A stretch of 64,000 nucleotides of DNA, taken from positions 263,970,180-264,034,179 of the forward strand of contig OY294067.1 in NCBI GenBank assembly GCA_958510875.1. The letters are read 5' to 3'. Shown here in pieces: positions 1 through 10,579 of the stretch. Positions within the stretch are counted from its first letter, which is position 1; every line of letters starts with the position of its first letter. This DNA is from Endomychus coccineus. Lineage: Eukaryota; Arthropoda; Insecta; Coleoptera; Endomychidae. The position numbers and the translations under genes were made by a program. The notes under the pieces were generated by a model. That model was not told where the DNA came from. It did no database searches and saw only the letters and a list, made by a program, of their open reading frames with translations.

Positions 1-2210
1 GAAATGATAAAACAGGTCAATAAGTTAGATCTAAGTTCAAATTTCATCGTCACCTAGTCTTAAATACCTTATATTATTGCTATTTCATTATATTGCGGAG
101 CATATTTTTACAGTTTCGAGTAAATTGAGTTGAATTTGGGATAACACCATCGGGAATCATTCATTACCACTACCCCCATCTCGGCCCGTTTTTTAGGAAG
201 AAGAGGGGTCTATACGAATGCCGAATTTGATGGCAACGTAAAGACGTCTTGCTGTATTCCGAGAAAAAAAATAATATAGCCAGTTGATTCTGCTAATTTC
301 CTGATTCGTTATTTCCGAAGTCATTTCTAAAATATATACCAGAAATAGTAAAACAGGTCAATGAGTAAGATAAAAGTTCGAATTTTATCGTTACCTAGTC
401 TTAAATATTTTATGTTATTGCTATTTCATTATATTGCGGAGCATAGTTTCACAGTTTCGAGTAAATTGAGTGAATTTGGAATAACACCATCAGGAATCTT
501 TCATTACCACTACCTCCATCTCGGCCCGTTTTTTAGGAAGAAGAGGGGTCTATACGAATGCCGGTTTTGATGGCAACATAAAGACTTAGGGGTGGGTCTT
601 GCTGTATTTCGAGGAAAAAATAATGTAGCCATTTATTCGGCTAATTTCCTGATTCGTTATTTCCGAAGTCATTTCTAAAATATATACCAGAAATGGTAAA
701 ACAGTTCAATGAGTTAGATCAAAGTTCAAATTTTATCGTCACCTAGTCTTAAATACCTTATATTATTGCTATTTCATTATATTGCGGAGCATATTTTTAC
801 AGTTTCGAGTAAATTGAGTTGAATTTGGGATAACACCATCAGGAATCTTTCATTACCACTACCCTCATCTCGGCCCGTTTTTTAGGAAGAAGAGGGGTCT
901 ATACGAATGCCGAATTTGATGGCAACGTAAAGACTTTGGGGTCTTGCTATATTCCGAGAAAAAAATAATATAGCCATTTGATTCGGCTAATTTCCCGATT
1001 CGTTATTTCCGAAGTCATTTCTAAAATATATACCAGAAATAGTAAAACAGGTCAATGAGTTAGATAAAAGTTTAAATTTTATCGTCACCTAGTCTCCACA
1101 GTTTCACAGTTTCGAGTAACTTGAGTGAATTTGGAATAACATCATCAGGAATCTTTCATTACCACTACCTCCATCTCGGCCCGTTTTTTAGGAAGAAGAG
1201 GGGTCTATACGAATGCCGGATTTGATGACAACGTAAAGACTTAGGGGTCTTGCTATATTTCGAGAAGAAAAATAATAGAGCCATTTGGTTCGGCTAATTT
1301 CCTGATTCGTTATTTCCGAGAAGTCATTTCCAAAATATATACCAGAAATAGTAAAACAGGTCAATGAGCTAGATCAAAGTTCAAATTTTATCGTCACCTA
1401 GTCTCAAATACCTTATATTATTGCTATTTCATTATATTGCGGAGCATATTTTTACAGTTTCGAGTAAATTGTGTGAATTTGGAATAACACCATCAGAAAT
1501 CTTTCATTACGAAGAGAGAAGAGGGTTCTATACGAATGCCGGATTTGATGGCAACGTAAAGACTTAGGGGTCTCGCTATATTCCGAGAAGAAAAAATAAT
1601 ATAGCCATTTTATTCGGCTAATTTCCTGATTTGTTATTTCCGAAGTCATTTCTAAAATATATACCAGAAATGATAAAGCAGGTCAATAAGTTTGATCTAT
1701 GTTGTAAAAATACCCTAAGCAATATAATGTATTGCTTATGGTATTTTTACAGTTTCGAGTCAATTGAGTTTAGATTTCGAATCACAGCATCAGAAATCTT
1801 TCAATACATCTACCCCCATCTCGAGAACGTAAAATAAGGAAACCATGTTCTTCTCTATTTTCCTAATTCGTTATTTCCAAAGTAATTTCAAAATAAACCA
1901 GAAATAATAAAACACGCCAAGATTTATGCAAATTTATGTTAAGTTATTGCTATTTCGTTATTGCGGAGCTTATTTTTACAATCTCGAGTAAATTAATTGA
2001 GTTGAAATTTGGAATAATACTTACCAGAATCGTTTATGACATCCTTACTTCGGTTTGTTTTTTAGGCAGAACAAAGGTACATACGAATGCCGGATTTTAT
2101 GGCACCATAAAGACGTAAGATTGGTTACGTCAACAAGAAGAAAAATAACCATTTTTTTTGTTGATTCCCTGAATCTTTACTTCTTAGTCTAAAGTCGATA
2201 AAAACGATAA
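1..2210. repeat. Tandem array of a ~345-bp unit
   Basis: The start of the unit (gaaat, purine-rich, then aaacaggtcaa) recurs at 1, 342, 690, 1036, 1345, 1667 and 1901, giving periods of 341, 348, 346, 309, 322 and 234. The first four copies are very similar. The last two are shortened and diverged, and a trace of the unit continues to about 2200. The array runs off the left edge, so its full size is unknown. Short ORFs inside it repeat with the unit and show no protein family. It is best read as a satellite-like or element-internal repeat. Confidence 0.9.
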
Positions 2211-3059
2211 AATAGCAGATAAGTTCATCCAACAAACATAGTAACAAACTAAATTATGCGTTCTTTGCTTATTATATAAAATAATACAAATTATTTGTAA
2301 TTCCATATGTACTAATTCACAATTTCTTGGGTTTATCAAAAGAAAAAATATAAAAATAATATTATGGTTTTTAAACAGTATTTAATTTAATCATTAAGAC
2401 AGTAGGTTTCCACAACCTCAGTAACACGATAAATCTAGGATGATTATAATATTTCAACAAATGTTCAAGTCGAATCCAAATTAAATAGTGAATTCATTAT
2501 TTATTTATTTAGTATATATCTGCCCAACAGTTTAACCCAATTATAGGACAAACAATACAGAGCAACATATTATAAAGAATAACAAGAAATATATAACAAA
2601 AATAAAAACTTATAGGAATAATGAAATTAAACTGGCTAAATTTTCAAATTATATGGTGATAAATAACCTCACCTGACCACACTAATAAGATACTGAATAC
2701 TATTGAAAAATAAGTCACATTGTGAACAAATAACATTGAAGTTTTTTGTCATGGCAAATATCGGACATCTAGATGATGCATTTGTATTAGACCTAATATT
2801 GTAAAAAGTTAAGGACAGCGAGAAGATAATCTAGGTACAACAAAATTCAATTTAATTAATAAGTAACTGCAGTCAATATTATTATTCAACAAATTACGGA
2901 GGAATATTGTGATCCTTATTCTTCTTCTCAGTTCAAGTGTCAATCAAAAGTAGATAATAATAATTGATGGTCAAAACCTCTTCTAGGAAAGATATTGAAA
3001 GTTCTAAACCAGAGATATTTCAAATATTTACGTTGAATGCTCTCAATTAGTGTAATCTG

Positions 3060-4349
3060 GAATTTATATTGAGAATTCCAGATGAATGAAGCATATTCCA
3101 GTTTTGGTCTAACCAATGAATTGAATAGTGTTTGTAGTACCTCTAATTGTTGAAATATTTGGAATACCTAAGTACAAATCCTAAAGTTCTATTAGCTTCA
3201 GCACACATATCACTTATTTGCAGATTAGAAGGGAACTGATGATCGTATAAAACACCTAAGTCCTTGACTGTGGTATTACGAGAAATGATTACTGAATCTA
3301 AAAGATAATCGAACAAAATAGGATGGACTTTACGACTGAAGCTAACTCAACATTTACTAATATTTAGACTCAATTTATTGTTGGCGCACCGTTCAAAAAT
3401 ATTGTGCAGATCATTTTGTAGTGCATAGCAGTCATCTGTAGTCTTTATTTCTAAAAATATTTTCAAGTCATCAGCAAAAATTAGTTTCAAGCCGATTATG
3501 GTTTCAGCCAAATCATTGATAAATAACAGGAACAGTAGAGGACCAAGGTTTGAATCTTGAAGCACACCGAATTTGGCGATAAATGAATTTGATCTTTGAC
3601 CGCAATACTACACAAACTGCGATCTATTGATGAGGTATGAGCAAAAACGCTACTAAGGAGGTACTAAATCCAATGAATTTGAGCTTGCCTAGAAGAATAG
3701 TGTGATCAAGTTTATCAAAGGCCTTCGAAAAATCTTCATATAATACGTCAACCTGTCCTTGGTTGTCAAGGATAGCAGCAATATACTTGTTCAAACCAGT
3801 AAGATTCGTAACCGTAGATCTCTTTTGGACAAATCCATGTTGGTATGGTGATATCATATGTGAGAAAATACTATGAATGCGTTGATACAGACACATCTCA
3901 AAGACCTTAGATAAGTTAAACAATATCGCAATAATTAAGTATATATAACCAGATTTGTGAACGGGAATAATCTTTGCTTTTTTCCAAACACTAGGAAATT
4001 TATTAGATTTCAAACTGGGATTGAACAAAATCTGTAGTGTGACAACAAACACAGAAGCGCATTCTTTTATTAAACAGCTTGGTATTTGATCTTGTCCAGA
4101 GGTGTATTTATTCTTGAGGTTTTTAATAGCATTTACAATTTCTGGTTGACTTATCGATATAATATTTAAAAATGATGAGTTAATGTTGGTCAAATCTGAA
4201 ATATTGCTGAAATCGTTATTGTTATTGGGTTCAGAGTATACACTGGCAAATAATGTACCAAATGCTTCAACAGTTTCTTTGGAATCATTTAATAGTGTTT
4301 CATTAAAACGCATAGAACCAGCAAGTCTAGTCGTGCCTTTTTTTTTCAT
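3060..4349 (-). pseudogene. Reverse transcriptase pseudogene, jockey-like
   Basis: The longest frame (4349-3624) carries typical RT landmarks: a region before the palm (SGQDQIPSCLIKEC), then FPSVWKKAKIIPVHKSG, then YQHGFVQKRSTVTNL and FSKAFDKLDHTIL, the motif A aspartate region. A second frame (3565-3347) supplies GPLLFLLFINDL and the catalytic motif as FADDLKIF. The C-terminal part continues to about 3060 with KLEYASFIWNSQY. Between the two frames the segment around the GVPQGS motif is damaged. The frame breaks mean no active enzyme can be made. Confidence 0.8.
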
Positions 4350-4990
4350 TTATGCAGTTCCAAAAACTTGTTGTATCATGAGTGATGGAGTCACCGATTT
4401 TCTCCAAATAGAGCTTATAAACTTCCTTCATTCGAACCTTGGTTAAAGATCTCAGTTGCTTAAAATCTCCAAGATTCTGACGAGACTTATGTTCTAAATA
4501 CCTAGTTCTAGCATTACTTTTACGTTTTATTAGATCGATAGTAGACATCAAAAAATAACCACGTTTTTTATTTTGAAATAATGATACATTTACATCAAAT
4601 ACAGAGTATACCGTACTATAGCATTCAGAGCAAGCCTCATCAATATTAGAGTAATCATTCAGAATGGACCAGTCAATTTCAAGTAACATATTATATAATT
4701 GTAAGAAATTAGCTTTTCTAAAGTTATATGTGTTGCTTACACTCAAACCTTTGAATTTTTGATTATGAGGTGTACACAATGACATCTCAATCAAGAGTAC
4801 AGGGTGAAACGAATCTTCTTTAACTAAGGGAGCATTGTCTCTAGCCATATCACATGTAGTGTTAGATAATACTAAGTCAAGATAGTTGTCACGACTGTGT
4901 TATATTATTGTATTGTTTCAATTGCAAGAAATTCATGAAGTTTCTTAATAATAAATAAAGTTTATCAACAATATTCTCATTTATGAAACA
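4327..4990 (-). pseudogene. Endonuclease C-terminus and linker of jockey-like ORF2
   Basis: The open stretch ends at 4327 and corresponds to the part of ORF2 between the endonuclease and reverse transcriptase. It contains the DSFHPVL segment, which matches the conserved aspartate/histidine end of APE endonucleases (usually SDHHP-like). It continues through a basic linker (KRKSNARTRYLEHKS) and ends near SFWNCINEKKRHD, the kind of segment that normally leads into the RT. The GDFNIP endonuclease motif lies upstream, interrupted by a stop. The RT follows in a different frame with a short overlap, so one frameshift separates them. Membership of a jockey-type ORF2 is clear; the exact clade is not. 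Confidence 0.7.
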
Positions 4991-5065
4991 AGGTATGTTA
5001 AAGTCACCTAAAATTAAAAATGCTCATAAAAGATGTTCCAGTAACGTTTTTATGTTAAATTAATA

Positions 5066-5228
5066 GTCTATTTTTGTTTTAAAATTTCACTTATTGAATG
5101 ACGAAAAGCAGCTGGATGGCAAAAGGAACTATTTTTCAGAAGATTCATTCCTTTCACAAAATGCTTTAGGTAGTTCCTCCGCGTCAGTCCAGACCAAAGT
5201 TTCAGCTCATCACTCACGTTATACATAT
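5066..5228 (-). other. Unidentified open stretch, possible coding fragment
   Basis: A stop-free minus-strand stretch of about 50 codons contains SDELKLWSGLTRRNYLKHF and SSFCHPAAFRHSISEILK. Its composition looks more protein-like than the surrounding DNA, but I do not recognise a family and it has no clear start or splice sites. It may be a relic of a transposon inserted next to the jockey-like element. Confidence 0.25.
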
Positions 5229-5230
5229 CA

Positions 5231-5985
5231 GCGGTACTACGGACTGTAGAACATATTTTTCAACTTTACTGTACTTCTTACATTACTTTATTCCCTATAC
5301 ATATACACACATACTATGAAATATTATTTAGTATGGAAATGTGGCAACGTCGTGAATTTACTTTCCTTATTCATCTTATAAAGCTCAGTCTTACTTATAG
5401 TTTTAACGCGCAATAAACATAAACACGCTACTGTTGTTTTTGTTATTTAATTAAATAAATAATTATGGGTTATCGTATCCGTCATAAAGGAAGATTTATT
5501 AAATAAACAGTTTATATTTTCGCGCTCTTCCTTTCGGCTTCTACATTTTACTCTTTACAACGTTGCCGCATCGTTTCCATGCGATTATTCTTTTATCTCT
5601 TGTACAGAAAATATTCGCCGAAATAAGTTACTTATTTTAATTGTTTATCGAAACTACGTGGTAAATAATTTTAATTTTTCTTATACATTCTAAATATATC
5701 TATATATTCTAACAAATATCAATTTTTATCGGGCTCTTAAAAGTTGCTCTATAATAATAAAAAAAATTGATCATTTTCTCACGCTTCTCCCATGCTACAT
5801 GTACAAAAAAATTCAATTTTAATTGCAAATATCTCATGTCCGATGAGGTATATAGTCTTCTAATTTTAACAGCTTTCATAACCGTACAACCTTAATTCTA
5901 AGTAATTAGATAAAAAAGATATTATTAATCCATATTATTTCTCATATTGTGATGTTAATATAAGCGTTATTATTTATGGAAACGA
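5231..5985. other. AT-rich spacer, nothing recognised
   Basis: I see no coding signal, RNA gene or clear repeat structure here. Confidence 0.5.
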
Positions 5986-6282
5986 ACACTCAACATACTG
6001 CATTATCAAAATTATCGATGACCCAGGTTGTCATAGATGCGAAAAGGCGGACGAAACAGCCTCTCATATACTAGGGGAATGTCCAGCACGGGCTCCTCTT
6101 CTCGGCAGTGCATACATGCTCCTTGTGGCCGTAAGAGACATCAGTTCATGCCGAATTCTAGCCTTCGGCCTTAGACCTGCCGGCCTGAGTCTCATATCAA
6201 AGTGCGCACAATGGACCCAATCAAGCGGTCCAAGTGCTCTGGACTAGTCCGCCCCCGTTTTGATTGATTGATTGATTGATTA
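5986..6282 (+). mobile_element. 3' end of an I-like non-LTR retrotransposon
   Basis: The translation contains a zinc-knuckle-like end, CHRCEKADETASHILGECPA, which is typical of the C-terminus of I/R1-type ORF2. It is followed by WTQSSGPSALD and then a GATT microsatellite tail of about five units. The same 3' terminus occurs on the minus strand at 9717-10006, so it is one family. This fragment is GC-rich compared with its surroundings. The ISL2EU-like element begins directly after the tail. Confidence 0.75.
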
Positions 6283-6467
6283 AACACTATTATACGCTAA
6301 AGAAGTATTGGCTTTGAGAAACGCGCGCGCCGTCTGCTGGGTGCTCGCAGCATTACTTGTAGGCAACGTTTGTAAACAACACCGTTGCATTCGTATGGAC
6401 TTGCCTGTTTGTTTCTCGAATTATTCGTTTTTCAATTGTTTTTATTTTATTTTATTAACTAGGCAGT

Positions 6468-6668
6468 ATGAGCCTAGTAATAAAAAGTCATTTTCAAGAA
6501 GTGAGACTTGATTGTTATCGAAACAAGAGTAAATCAAAGGGCAAAAAGCTGGTGGAAAGCTGTCATGTCAGCAGCGTGAAAGAGGAACGCCGTGATTGTA
6601 ATGTTTTTATCACAGGCGTTGTTTTAAGAGAAACTCCTGGTGCTACCTACCAGTACCAGAAAACATGA
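6468..6668 (+). pseudogene. N-terminal remnant of SWIM/YqaJ-type ISL2EU protein
   Basis: This is a 66-codon frame beginning at an ATG. Its central part, KLVESCHVSSVKEERRD followed by VFITGVVLRETPGATY, resembles the segment before the SWIM zinc finger in the second protein of ISL2EU transposons (pattern: hydrophobic, HV..VK, then a V..E..P.. turn). The zinc-binding cysteines expected downstream are not visible, because the frame stops and the next recognisable coding piece is at 7225. The identification rests on this pattern plus the transposase on the opposite strand, so it is moderate. Confidence 0.5.
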
Positions 6669-7224
6669 AAATTTATATTATCCTGTCGTAGAGGTTAGTT
6701 ATTCTTTTTTATTTAATTCAATTCAATGAGTAAGTAAAAAAATTATTTACCGAAAATAGATAATATGCTCATGAAATTTTATATGCCTTATTGAATAAAA
6801 ACTATTATTTAACTTATTTGTAAATGAGGTATACAACGTGTTTTCAGAATAAAAAATATAATGAATGTATTTTTAAACACTAATATAATTCACTTTGTAA
6901 AAATTGTGATTTAGAATTTAATTTGATCTCTCGGAGATAATAAATAAATTTTAAATATATTTAATACATTATATATACTATATAATTTTTTATATTCAAT
7001 AAGGGAAATATATATATATTCTGAAGGGAAATAAACAGGTTTCATTGCCCGGCACAGGACAATTATGAGCTGATTATTTCCCTGAGGGGTATAAATATAT
7101 TTTTGTACACTGAAAAAAAACGCACGCTGCAGCTATTTGTATTTTCGTCAACGAAGAAAACACGCGTTCGAAAACGGATCAGCCAATGGTATAGAATAGG
7201 CCCCCCGAAGTCCAGCTAGAAAAA

Positions 7225-7626
7225 TATCGAAAAGTTTGCACCATCGAGGAAATGCTGAAGAAACGCAATTTGTCTGACATCACAATTTTACCAAATGAAG
7301 TTTTTTAATTCAAAGATGTTCAAAACGCAGAGCCAATTTCTTCTGAAAATTGTTCTTTTTCCGAAACTATAAAGTCAGAAATTCAGATAGAAAAATCAAA
7401 AACTGAAAAAGAAACTGATGAGCAGGCAAAGCTTGTTAAAATCAATGATTTTATAAACGAGCTGTATGAATTTCAAATTCGCTGCAGTGCACCTACTTAT
7501 CATGCTTATCAAAGCAATCAACTTTATACGTTACTGGTGTCTTCAGACACGTCTGAAGATGACACGTTTAGTGTTGAAACTATAGTAACGACTATATTAA
7601 ATATCAGTGGTAGTAAAACAAAGTAG
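7225..7626 (+). pseudogene. Second coding piece of the ISL2EU accessory protein
   Basis: A plus-strand frame reads CTIEEMLKKRNLSDITILP, meets a stop near 7307, and then stays open for over 100 codons to a terminal stop at about 7626. It contains KINDFINELYEFQIRC and SAPTYHAYQSNQLYTLL. The region has no internal ATG but has even, protein-like composition. It follows the SWIM-like fragment in the same element and orientation, and I infer it is a later exon or a deleted part of the same gene. No function can be assigned from motifs. Confidence 0.4.
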
Positions 7627-7764
7627 TTTTATTTATTATTTCGTTAAAATGATAAACTATCACAAAGTAACGGCTTCCACAATTGAATTTATGATAAATT
7701 AATTTCAAAACTTTATTTGTAAGTAATATTTTTTACATGGTTTTTTTATAAATTCATATTCTGA

Positions 7765-7766
<2 letters not shown>

Positions 7767-7800
<34 letters not shown>
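7767..7800. repeat. (CA)n/(TA)n microsatellite
   Basis: About eight CA units pass into about nine TA units just left of the perfect palindrome. Confidence 0.9.
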
Positions 7801-7801
<1 letters not shown>

Positions 7802-7832
7802 AGAAGATATAAAGTTCTTTTCAACCGTGCTG

Positions 7833-8116
7833 TATATAAATTATTCGATATTATTATCAGGTATGCGGTCAGAGGATGCTGAATTAATACTCAATTATTT
7901 TAAAATTCTCAATATTTCGTCATATATTCATGACTTCTTCAGGAGACAAAAATATTAGAGGTCCATGTGTTGAACCATCACATGGACCTCTAATATTTTT
8001 GTCTCCTGAAGAAGTCATGAATATATGACGAAATATTGAGAATTTTAAAATAATTGAGTATTAATTCAGCATCCTCTGACCGCATACCTGATAATAATAT
8101 CGAATAATTTATATAT
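7833..8116. repeat. Perfect inverted repeat, 137-bp arms, 9-bp spacer
   Basis: The left arm (7833-7969) and right arm (7979-8116) are exact reverse complements by inspection, with the spacer ttgaaccat between them. Each arm carries CTGAAGA, a GTCAT/ATGAC stem and GAAAT (plus strand 8006-8034; minus strand 7942-7914). This core is known from the ends of Penelope-like elements, where it forms a hammerhead ribozyme. I infer two head-to-head Penelope-like termini. The absence of mismatches implies recent formation or gene conversion. Confidence 0.85.
8006..8034 (+). ncRNA. Hammerhead-like core (candidate)
   Basis: CTGAAGA is followed by a 5-bp stem (GTCAT/ATGAC) and GAAA. A CTC just upstream could pair with a GAG downstream (8057 region) as stem I. 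There is one extra base before stem II compared with the canonical hammerhead, so activity is doubtful. The mirror copy is on the minus strand at 7942-7914. Confidence 0.3.
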
Positions 8117-8143
8117 ATATATATATACAAATAATGTGAAGGT

Positions 8144-8466
8144 TTATTCTGTACTTTGCCCTTGTCCGTCTTGTACATTTTTTATAATTGGCTCTTTTAT
8201 ATTTGCTAAGGCACAAGCAACATGCACAACTTTATCAATTCTTGATAACATTTCCACATTAATGTGCTCCAAAATTTTGCAAATTGTAATTCTTTGTATA
8301 GCTCGTTCAACGTGGATCATAACGCTCGCGATTTCATAGCCTTCTAAAAGTTCTTCTTTCGTGAATTGAGGGTTAAAAGCGAATGGAGGCATTACTAAAG
8401 TACACTGACGTTTGAAGAGTTCTGTTTGCCTTTTTTCCCGCAAATTCTAACATTTTCCGCACTCAT
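8144..8466 (-). pseudogene. DDE_Tnp_4-type transposase remnant (ISL2EU-like)
   Basis: The C-terminal frame contains MPPFAFNPQFTKEEL followed by IASVMIHVERAIQRI. This matches the end of DDE_Tnp_4/Harbinger-type transposases (pattern PPF....QF...E....IAS.RIHVER.I.RI), including the catalytic-glutamate region VER. Just upstream a short MSAENVRICGKK start (ATG at 8466-8464) looks like the native N-terminus in another frame. The whole catalytic core between them is missing. The gene points inward from the right TIR, opposite to the SWIM-like gene. Dead copy. Confidence 0.7.
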
Positions 8467-8859
8467 TTTCGAGACATTCGCTTGATAAACATACGCGTTT
8501 GATAGATGAGAACGTAAAGCTATGACTCTAGGTAATGATAATGACGGCTACACGGTGGCGCCACCAGAGATACTTCTTTAGCGTATAGTAAGATGAATAC
8601 AATATTTCAACAAATATTCAAGTCGAGTTAATTTTTGTAGCATCAAATAAAAACATATTACTTAGTTAGTGATTACCAACTCGATCTACGGCGTGGACCA
8701 GTAATTTTATTACCTATTTTTTATTCTTCCCCGACGCTATTACCTTTCAATATGAATTAAACTTGTTTTGTAGGTAGAAAGAGATGAAAGAAAATAATTG
8801 CAATTAAATTTTCAAACAAAAAGGATCAATGAGGAAAACAGATAATAGAATCAATGTAA

Positions 8860-9655
8860 AAAATGTTGCCATGCGATCCTTTGATCAGCTACTCTATCCT
8901 TGGAGAGATGCTTGTGGTCATTGAAAGGCATATGTCGTCACTGGCATACAAACGATTTATTATTTGCTTCGTTTTCACAATGAGGGTCGAAAATCGTGAA
9001 ATTCAAAGAAATAAGTTGGACAACCGTAATCTGTGTAGCCTTCTTACACCAGAATTATTCAATGCTAACAATGTGTCCTTAGTATCGTTGTCGTTCTGAA
9101 GTTCAATGAGCTTGTCTCGGTTCTTTTGCAACGTCCTAGAGTCGGGGACAGGAAAAGGGTTTAGGGTGAGTCTTCGCTGAATAAGTGTCGTGTGTCCCAT
9201 ATTCCCATATCAGAAAGATTCATGCTTCAGTGTTTTCATATAGTACAATATGTATTCTCGAACTTCTACAATGATATTCTCATAGTTGAGATCATCAAGG
9301 AGGAATTTAGATTGGGGAAAGCTGTGAGATTTCAAATTCGCAAGAGCGGGCGTCTTCAAAATCAAAGACGTTCGCTGAACCACTCCGCTTTATATTACCA
9401 AAGTTCTGCAACTGCAAATTCAACTGATTCAAATGCAACAAGATGTGCAAGTTCCATACGTCATCGTACGCTAGAAGCTGACACCTCCCACTCGGCGCTC
9501 GTTAGTTACAGCTTTGTGTCACGGTTTTGTAGGAAGATTTCATACAGGAGAGCCGTCGATGAAATTCATTCTACGTTAAAAAACTAATTTTATTCCACAT
9601 GGTTCGCGGAACACTTTGGACCCCTCACGGACCACCGGTTGGGTTACTTAATTGG
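8860..9655 (-). mobile_element. hAT (ZBED5/SCAND3-like) transposon remnant
   Basis: The minus strand 9200-8863 encodes a hAT C-terminus: KLIELQNDNDTKD, then FSTLIVKTKQIINRLYASDD, then SPRIE. This corresponds to the LIDLQ....., FS.LT.IKTK.RNRL...DD and PRIE landmarks of ZBED5-like hAT transposases. Two stops and a frame change break it. The segment near 9635 (cggaccaccggttggg) resembles the end of the related hAT terminus at 14906. The block 9345-9510 is repeated at 14705-14875. Confidence 0.65.
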
Positions 9656-9716
9656 TTTAACGATGACCTAGTGGAAGTTAATAGAAAATATGTTTGAGAA
9701 GATTCATATCGCTTCA

Positions 9717-10570
9717 ATCAATCAATCAATCAGAACGAGGGCGGACAAAATCAGAGCACTTAGACCGCTTGATTGGGTCCATTGTGCACCCCTTGATACC
9801 AATACTCAGTCCAGCAGGCCTAAGGCAGTGTCGAAGGCTAGGATTATGCCTGGACTGATGTCTCTTACGTTCCCAGGTGGCAAGTATGCGCTGCCGAGGT
9901 CATAGCCTAAAAGAAGCCAGTGCTGGACGTTCTGCAAGGATATATGAGAGGCAATTTTATCCGACTCTCCGCATCTACTACAACCTGAGACATTATCGAT
10001 GCCCATTGAGTGTAGATGTCAATCCAGTAGCTCTCTGAGGGCGCAGAGACCGGTGGTTTATGAGATTTCAATCGCTAGATCGGGGCTAGGGGTGTCTAGG
10101 AAACCCCCTTTGGCCAATTCATCGGCCACTTTGTTTCCTTTCACGCCAGAGTGGGCGAGTACTCATACTAGCTGAAGTTTGTTCCTTCTGGGTAATTCGG
10201 CCAGGGCCTCCCTACGATCCGAAACAAGCTAGAAGTAGATACATAGCCGCCTACCACGGTAGTTTAGCCTCAGGTTTTCCAGGGCACAGGTCCGGATTGC
10301 ACAGACCTCGGCCTGGAGAACGGTTACGTGAGCAACCAGCTTCCTGCGTGTGCACAGCCGACCCGACCTCCACTAGACTCGCCAGTCTTGGACCCGTTCG
10401 CTAGTCCTGAGGCACGGACGCACCGACCCATTGGTTCAAACCAGCAAGCCGGTACGCCCTAGTCATGGATGTGTGATCCTGTACCTACTCTTTTGCACTT
10501 ACTCCGTTATCGAACTCGAACAGTCCGACTCCGCACTTTTGAAATGACTAGGTTCAGTACGTCCAGCATT
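9717..10570 (-). mobile_element. I-like retroelement 3' part: RNase H, zinc knuckle, GATT tail
   Basis: On the minus strand, ANGSKTGESSGG (start of RNase H, first catalytic D replaced) is followed by VCAIRTCALENL, LAHSGVKGNKVADELAKGG (last RNase H motif) and the knuckle CSRCGESDKIASHIS. It ends with QWTQSSGLSAL and a TGAT/ATCA microsatellite at 9717. Several stops interrupt it. The family is the same as the 5986-6282 fragment. Its upstream part continues on the other side of the Foldback insertion, at 12692. The position of RNase H after RT is characteristic of the I/LOA groups. Confidence 0.8.
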
Positions 10571-10579
10571 ATGAATCTG
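10571..10579. other. 9-bp target-site duplication, left copy (ATGAATCTG)
   Basis: Identical to 12683-12691 on the other side of the Foldback element. Confidence 0.85.

Larger units (their letters stand above)
2490..5030 (-). mobile_element. 5'-truncated, decayed jockey-like non-LTR retrotransposon
   Basis: Read on the minus strand, this holds in order the end of an APE-type endonuclease (GDFNIP near 5010, then DSFHPVL near 4800), a linker, a reverse transcriptase and a C-terminal region (KLEYASFIWNSQY near 3085). A short AT-rich tail (attatttatttattta) lies near 2495. Several frameshifts and stops break the reading frame and the 5' portion is missing, so the copy is dead. It belongs to the broad jockey group. 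Another copy of this general type occurs at 62930-63950. Confidence 0.8.
6288..8590. mobile_element. ISL2EU-like (PIF/Harbinger-related) DNA transposon, internally deleted
   Basis: Terminal inverted repeats of 20 bp (left TATTATACGCTAAAGAAGTA; right is its complement with one mismatch) bound a 2.3-kb segment. Inside are two divergent gene remnants: a plus-strand SWIM/YqaJ-type protein (6468-7626) and a minus-strand DDE transposase (8466-8144). This two-gene arrangement is what is known for ISL2EU elements in animals. A Penelope-like palindrome (7833-8116) sits between them. The transposase has lost its middle, so the copy is non-autonomous. I could not define a target duplication. Confidence 0.7.

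Noticed and set aside
2440..2480. Match between 2449-2480 and 8591-8630 (atatttcaacaaat.ttcaag)
   Set aside because: About 30 bp is too short to define a repeat family by eye. It may be the edge of an old dispersed repeat.
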